A stretch of 64,000 nt of DNA, from positions 106,846 through 170,845 of the forward strand of contig CAITNO010000123.1 in the NCBI GenBank assembly GCA_903893795.1, written 5' to 3'. This document shows positions 59,962 to 64,000 of the stretch, in pieces. The stretch's first letter is position 1. Every line of letters begins with the position of its first letter. Position numbers and translations under genes: made by a program. The notes beneath the pieces were generated by a model. The model was not told where the DNA came from. It did no database searches and was given only the letters and a program-made list of their open reading frames with translations. Source of the DNA: Candidatus Hydrogenedentota bacterium. GTDB lineage: Bacteria; Hydrogenedentota; Hydrogenedentia; Hydrogenedentales; CAITNO01.

Positions 59962-61565
59962 CAAGAATCGTGTACATAGCAGCAATTCCGCTGGTCATGA
60001 TCGCGTTTCTCGTATTGAGCCTAAATGGCAATTCTTTTTCCGTTACAGATATATTTACATTGGAGTTGTGTTATTGTTTCATGCGCACTTGGTTCTTCGC
60101 CTTCGCAGTATCTTATTTGCAGCTCTCAATTGCATTTATTGCGGCGGTATGGATAATACACGCAGGATCTCCTGCCAGATACCTCATGCCGTTCTTGATG
60201 CTTCCTTTGCTAATAGGTGATACTGCTTACATATTCATAATTAAGCTGCTTCTTGCTCAGCACAATACGGTATCGGCTTTTGCTGCTGAGCAATTTGGAA
60301 GTCTGATTGCCGATCGGTCACCACTGGTTATCGGCATCATTGCTCTGTTGGTACAAACATGCCAGTATGGAGCCTTCTCCCTCTTCTTTCTCTGGCTGTG
60401 CCTAAGGTCGCTCTCTCCGGAAAAGCAATATTTCCTTACTCAAAACGCAGCTACAACTCGCGAAAAGCTGATTGACTTCTACTGGCCTGCAGCAAGCAAA
60501 CTTACCGTACTTTTGGTACTCTTTTCGCTAATCCATAGTTTGCACGAAGAAATGAAATGGTTCCTGCTTTTTAAGCCCTCGCAAGCAACCGGAACGCAGC
60601 TCTACACCCATTGGCTAAGTGAACAATATCTAATTCTTCAGAACCAAGACCTATTCAGAGCAAAAGACTTTGGATTGGCGGCTTCTGCCGGTTTTATGAT
60701 ATGTAATCTTATCTTGGTATTTCCCGCTTCGTTCATCGTGCTGAAAGGTTCCTATCTGACCATACGCGCATTATCTCGCATCTCGCCACCCAAACAGAGC
60801 ATTTTACGGTGTATCATTATACTTAGTATGGTGGCGTTTATTGTTGTTCCAATTAGGGCGTTGGTTCCATTTCTATCTTTTCGTTTTCTGGGGTGGATGT
60901 TAGAACCACTCTCTTCTCTTTGGCGAGTCTTGCCCCCAGTAGCTATTGTAATGGTCATATCCGTACTTACAGCGAGTCTGGGACGGCAAAGAGTAAGCTG
61001 GCTGGCTGGGCCTAATTTCTATTCATTCTCATACCTAGTTGTACTCAATATCCTCCAGCTTCTACCACCAGTTGGCATTGCCTTTCTCGCCCTTATCTAT
61101 CTACCATCCATGGCTGTACACTATCCTAACCTCCAATATGCAGCATGGTGCGGCGCCGTGGCCTTATATATTATGCCTCTTGCGTGTACGTTTATGATAT
61201 GGCTGTACTGGCATGTATCCACCGATGAGCTTGATTTTCATCGAGTACACAAGGTGTCCATGCATCAACAACTTTGGGAATCATTTGTAAGAAGATTTGT
61301 GAGCCAATATTTCCTAATAACGGTATTTCTAGCCGCAACTGTGTGGACGGAATCCGCAATCAGTTCACGCCTTCTTACATCTGTCCCTTTACTTTCACGC
61401 GAGTTACGGTCCAGGGTAGATGGCCGCAACGCAAGTTACGATGAAGCGGCACAGTTGATTGCGGTTCTCATAGTTCCACTGGTGCTAGTTCTTTTGTTGT
61501 ACTCAATCGGCAATGCTTATGAGAAACTAGCGAGGAGAAAAGTGTCCAATGTCACATCTTCTTGA
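59958..61565 (+). CDS. ABC transporter permease, fused double-domain
   Basis: 535 residues with about twelve hydrophobic segments, twice the size of a usual MalF/MalG-type permease, so both membrane halves appear to be fused as in ThiP or FbpB-type importers. Cytoplasmic loops resembling EAA loops are weak: AATTREKLIDFYWPAASKL in the first half and a less clear one in the second. It overlaps the binding-protein gene by four bases and the ATPase gene by 17, showing one transcription unit. Substrate not defined; the binding protein suggests a sugar or similar. Confidence 0.82.
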   Translation: MTRIVYIAAIPLVMIAFLVLSLNGNSFSVTDIFTLELCYCFMRTWFFAFAVSYLQLSIAFIAAVWIIHAGSPARYLMPFLMLPLLIGDTAYIFIIKLLLAQHNTVSAFAAEQFGSLIADRSPLVIGIIALLVQTCQYGAFSLFFLWLCLRSLSPEKQYFLTQNAATTREKLIDFYWPAASKLTVLLVLFSLIHSLHEEMKWFLLFKPSQATGTQLYTHWLSEQYLILQNQDLFRAKDFGLAASAGFMICNLILVFPASFIVLKGSYLTIRALSRISPPKQSILRCIIILSMVAFIVVPIRALVPFLSFRFLGWMLEPLSSLWRVLPPVAIVMVISVLTASLGRQRVSWLAGPNFYSFSYLVVLNILQLLPPVGIAFLALIYLPSMAVHYPNLQYAAWCGAVALYIMPLACTFMIWLYWHVSTDELDFHRVHKVSMHQQLWESFVRRFVSQYFLITVFLAATVWTESAISSRLLTSVPLLSRELRSRVDGRNASYDEAAQLIAVLIVPLVLVLLLYSIGNAYEKLARRKVSNVTSS

Positions 61566-62616
61566 ATTGCGGAAAGTTTCTTTTGGGTACACCAAGGATA
61601 AACTTCTCTTTGATGAGTTGAGTTTGACATTCCCTCACACCTCAAACGGAAAAGTAATTGCAATTATGGGACCTAGTGGCTCAGGCAAGTCCACGCTGCT
61701 TAAATTGATGTCGGGTATTATCAAGCCTTCTTCGGGTGATGTGTTGATCGATAAAGGCGTACGTATTTCATATTTGCCACAAGAACCGGTGCTGTTTGAG
61801 CACCTATCAACAATCGACAACGCTCTGTACTTCAAAAGAATCAGGAGTTGTCGTGACAAGGTCTTAGCCTGTAAGAAGTCCGGACAGTTCGACGCTTGGA
61901 GTGCCATGCTATGCTTGGACTTTGCTGACCTAGAGAAGGACTGCCGTAGTCTTAGTGGTGGTGAGGTGCAAAGGCTCGTACTGTTACGTGCACTTACGGT
62001 ACAACCGGATATTCTGCTGCTTGATGAACCTTGCACAGGATTGCCGATCAATATTCGCATGGAGTTTCTCAGTGAATTGCGAGAACTGTCCAGAAAAGAG
62101 AAACTGGTTGTGTTTTACGTGACCCATCACAGCGATGAATTAATTACGGTCGCTGACGAAGTTCTTGTTTTGCCCAAGAGTTACAGCAACGTAGATGTTA
62201 GTAAATTGTGCTTATGCGATATGTTTGACAATGCGAGGTCACTTGATGCGCTTCTGAATGTCAATTTTCCCGTAAACGTCCTGAGGCGATGCTCTATAGA
62301 GGCAAGCGAGGAGGAATGTCGCCTGATAGCTCGTATTAATTCAGAGAATCATGTTTACAACATAGATAAAGCGCTGCCTGATGGCAGATATACGCTCGTA
62401 TTTAGACCTGAATGCCTAGTTTCAGGAGAAGGATTTCCATTGAGTATTGTCGCCACGAATGGTGCCTATGTTCTTCTTGACGACACCGAAGGGGCTCGTT
62501 TTTACGCTCGTGACAATACCGTGAATTACACTATTGATGGTCAGGTATGGCTGTTTGATGAAGAATCAGAACCAGGCGTTGCGGTTAACCTATCCCCGAC
62601 GGGCAAAGGAGAGTAG
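61549..62616 (+). CDS. ABC transporter ATP-binding protein
   Basis: 355 residues. Walker A GPSGSGKST at 41-49, Q-loop YLPQEP, signature LSGGEVQ from residue 135, Walker B ILLLDEP (Asp159, Glu160) and switch VTHHSDE. The D-loop usually TGLD reads TGLP, so its Asp is missing. Residues ~240-355 form a TOBE-like regulatory domain (YTLVFRPECLV) as in importers of the CUT1/iron/polyamine type. It energises the permease encoded before it. The gene starts inside the end of the permease gene. Confidence 0.9.
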   Translation: MSHLLELRKVSFGYTKDKLLFDELSLTFPHTSNGKVIAIMGPSGSGKSTLLKLMSGIIKPSSGDVLIDKGVRISYLPQEPVLFEHLSTIDNALYFKRIRSCRDKVLACKKSGQFDAWSAMLCLDFADLEKDCRSLSGGEVQRLVLLRALTVQPDILLLDEPCTGLPINIRMEFLSELRELSRKEKLVVFYVTHHSDELITVADEVLVLPKSYSNVDVSKLCLCDMFDNARSLDALLNVNFPVNVLRRCSIEASEEECRLIARINSENHVYNIDKALPDGRYTLVFRPECLVSGEGFPLSIVATNGAYVLLDDTEGARFYARDNTVNYTIDGQVWLFDEESEPGVAVNLSPTGKGE

Positions 62617-62619
62617 GGC

Positions 62620-63399
62620 ATGAACAAGAAACAACTTGCGAGGTGGCTTGTTATTGTTCAAATAGTTGCCGTAGTCTGCATCGGGGTGATTATCTTCAAA
62701 TATGGTTATATGAGTAACTTCGTTCAGAAATGCCCCAGCCAATATGGTTTGTGGATTATGATTCTCTATGGATGTAGTCTCGTTGCTACCTTTGTTGGAC
62801 ACCCAATTTCTTTGCTGGCTACATTTGACGATAAAGAAATGGTCACAGCGGATAAACCAATCTATGCCTATGTGTTTGGCGGAGCCTGTGCGATTTGTCT
62901 TGCTCTAAGCGCCGGTTGGGTATGCGTACGTGGTATGGGCGAAGGTCCCTTAACTGTGGATGAACCGTTAGCATTATTATTTGCTTTGTGCGCCACGGTT
63001 GAAGGCTACCTTGTATCACGGGGAAATATGAAAAGAGAAGCAAAGCAAATATTTTATGTTAATCTTCCATTGTTAATTGTTCTTGTTTCAATGATAGTTT
63101 TCAGATACTTTGTTTATGGGTCCACTACAACGGAGTTCAACAGTTGGATAGCCTCCAGAACATATATTCCTTCTGGGTTTCCCATGGATTGGCTAGATAA
63201 TGTGAAGGCGGTGGACCAAGACATACGACAGACTTTTTGGGTGGGTTTTAGTACTGGTATTATAGCCTTCCAAATGTTTACCGCACAAATAACTTCGTTG
63301 TTTTTTGTTTTTGAAAATGTCATTTCTGAACTGCGCGCAAGAAGCACTGAACCGGCAAGCGACATTGCTCAACAAGAGACGCTACCCATAACAACGTAA
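62620..63399 (+). CDS. uncharacterised polytopic membrane protein of the ABC operon
   Basis: 259 residues, four bases after the ATPase gene and therefore in the same operon. ATG after AAAGGAGA. About six hydrophobic helices are visible: near 11-30 (VIVQIVAVVCIGVIIFKYGY), 43-65 (LWIMILYGCSLVATFVG), 85-108, 118-135, 145-165 and 205-230. Between helices 5 and 6 lies an extracytoplasmic loop of ~45 residues. No family is recognised and it is not an ABC permease (no EAA loop). It may be an accessory subunit, or unrelated to transport. Confidence 0.65.
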   Translation: MNKKQLARWLVIVQIVAVVCIGVIIFKYGYMSNFVQKCPSQYGLWIMILYGCSLVATFVGHPISLLATFDDKEMVTADKPIYAYVFGGACAICLALSAGWVCVRGMGEGPLTVDEPLALLFALCATVEGYLVSRGNMKREAKQIFYVNLPLLIVLVSMIVFRYFVYGSTTTEFNSWIASRTYIPSGFPMDWLDNVKAVDQDIRQTFWVGFSTGIIAFQMFTAQITSLFFVFENVISELRARSTEPASDIAQQETLPITT

Positions 63400-63866
63400 T
63401 GTGTGACGATGAATTCGCAGCGATGTGATGTCATCGTTTTGTACAAGTGGCCTTATGAGACGTTCTGGACGGCATGACTCGCCCGCTGGTCCTTCACTTC
63501 ACACGTAAATGGTGGCCGCGAAAGCTTGTGCTTTCTTCCAGGCCCGGTAAGCCATTTCGATGCCACTTGGGTCATGAACGTTCTGCATTATTGCCCACCC
63601 CAGTACGGGCATCCTGACGACGGTTTCAATCAACCCGTCAGGGGATTCCAAGTGGTTGCTGTTCATTCGATGGTTAAGTTGTCTGGCATGGGTAACCTCT
63701 CCTACTGGCTTGTGAGGATGAGACCGCCAGCACCCGGCCAGCGGCCCCATCCTTCTCTACAGTTATGCCGTTCTTTCGAGTCTGCGGGACAAGGACAAAG
63801 CAGTTCGTTCCGCAAGCCTCAGCGAACTGTCTTTGCTGTGGCGTTTGTGCTCCGCCTTCGCTGAGT
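63400..63866. other. unassigned right-end region, probably mobile-element remnant
   Basis: No gene is supported in this stretch. Both strands have open frames of 80-110 codons (63499-63750 minus; 63526-63864 plus) but neither has a ribosome-binding site or known domain. GC content rises again relative to the ABC operon. It borders the IS-like array and may be remnant sequence. Confidence 0.35.
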
Positions 63867-63998
63867 ATTCCGAGCCATCCCGCCCGGTGATTCCGATTGA
63901 TCGCGCCTCCCCATTCCGACTGATCGCGCCCACCTGTTCCGATTGATCACGCCCCCCATTCCGACGGAAGGCGCCCCCCGATTCCGATTGATTGCGCC
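63867..63998. mobile_element. 23-bp tandem array, probable IS21-family terminal repeats
   Basis: Six copies of ATTCCGATTGATCGCGCC at 63867, 63890, 63913, 63936, 63958 and 63981 (period 22-23; the first and fifth copies degenerate). IS21-family elements carry multiple terminal repeats of this kind that bind IstA transposase. No transposase gene is inside the window, so the element would extend beyond position 64000. Confidence 0.55.
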
Positions 63999-64000
63999 CA

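Noticed and set aside
63867..63998. CRISPR array
   Set aside because: Repeats follow one another with only about 5 bases between 18-base cores; there are no spacers and no cas genes.

Overview
The window looks like chromosomal DNA of an uncultured, GC-rich, Gram-negative heterotroph. The set of families (NPCBM-type GH36 enzymes, malectin-domain glycosidase, HzsA-related multidomain cytochrome/FGE protein, secreted SUMF1-fold protein, Hanks kinase next to a sigma-54 activator, alginate-export-like porin) and the many intergenic palindromes suggest the PVC/Planctomycetes neighbourhood or Candidatus Hydrogenedentota. That assignment is inference; there is no rRNA, and I recognised no tRNA or CRISPR array.

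Layout. 1-7.1 kb (minus strand): a truncated secreted protein, a YVTN-type beta-propeller, an MFS exporter and a very large secreted GH36-like enzyme with two malectin domains. 7.1-14.4 kb is an accessory region: nested inverted repeats, a secreted SUMF1/C-type-lectin-fold protein whose C-terminus has the codon signature of a diversity-generating-retroelement (DGR) variable region, then a minus-strand array in which two lower-GC genes (a HEPN-like protein and a membrane-anchored PD-(D/E)XK-like protein, both possible defence effectors) are separated by repeated modules made of an FN3-gene tail plus terminator, followed by two intact FN3 paralogues and a 21-bp tandem repeat. 14.4-33 kb (plus strand): the HzsA-related protein and a glycan-use cluster (GH36, GH2, GH36, TPR membrane protein, GH4-like oxidoreductase), then HEAT-repeat protein, acylphosphatase and a URO-D family protein. 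33-37 kb: divergent porin and beta-helix/GH43-like protein. 37-44.6 kb: a signalling block of Ser/Thr kinase, ELWxxDGT-repeat protein, a good sigma-54 promoter followed by about 0.8 kb without a convincing gene, and a FHA-GAF-AAA-Fis sigma-54 activator. 44.6-55.8 kb: mostly housekeeping genes (cysS, hisI, rpmG, alaS), with an orphan HicB-like protein, an NmrA-like oxidoreductase, a ferredoxin-type protein and an uncharacterised conserved protein.

55.8-63.4 kb is visibly more AT-rich: a KamA/EpmB-like radical SAM enzyme and an EpmA-like truncated lysyl-tRNA synthetase (the pair that beta-lysylates EF-P, but with no EF-P gene here), divergent from a four-gene ABC importer. The window ends in a 23-bp tandem array typical of the ends of IS21-family insertion sequences.

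The strongest candidates for something undescribed are the DGR-type variable protein with no template or reverse transcriptase in view, the cassette-like array of effector-like genes between FN3-tail modules, and the sigma-54-driven leader between the kinase and activator genes. Starts were moved from the longest open frame to sites with a ribosome-binding site and signal peptide wherever these were visible.
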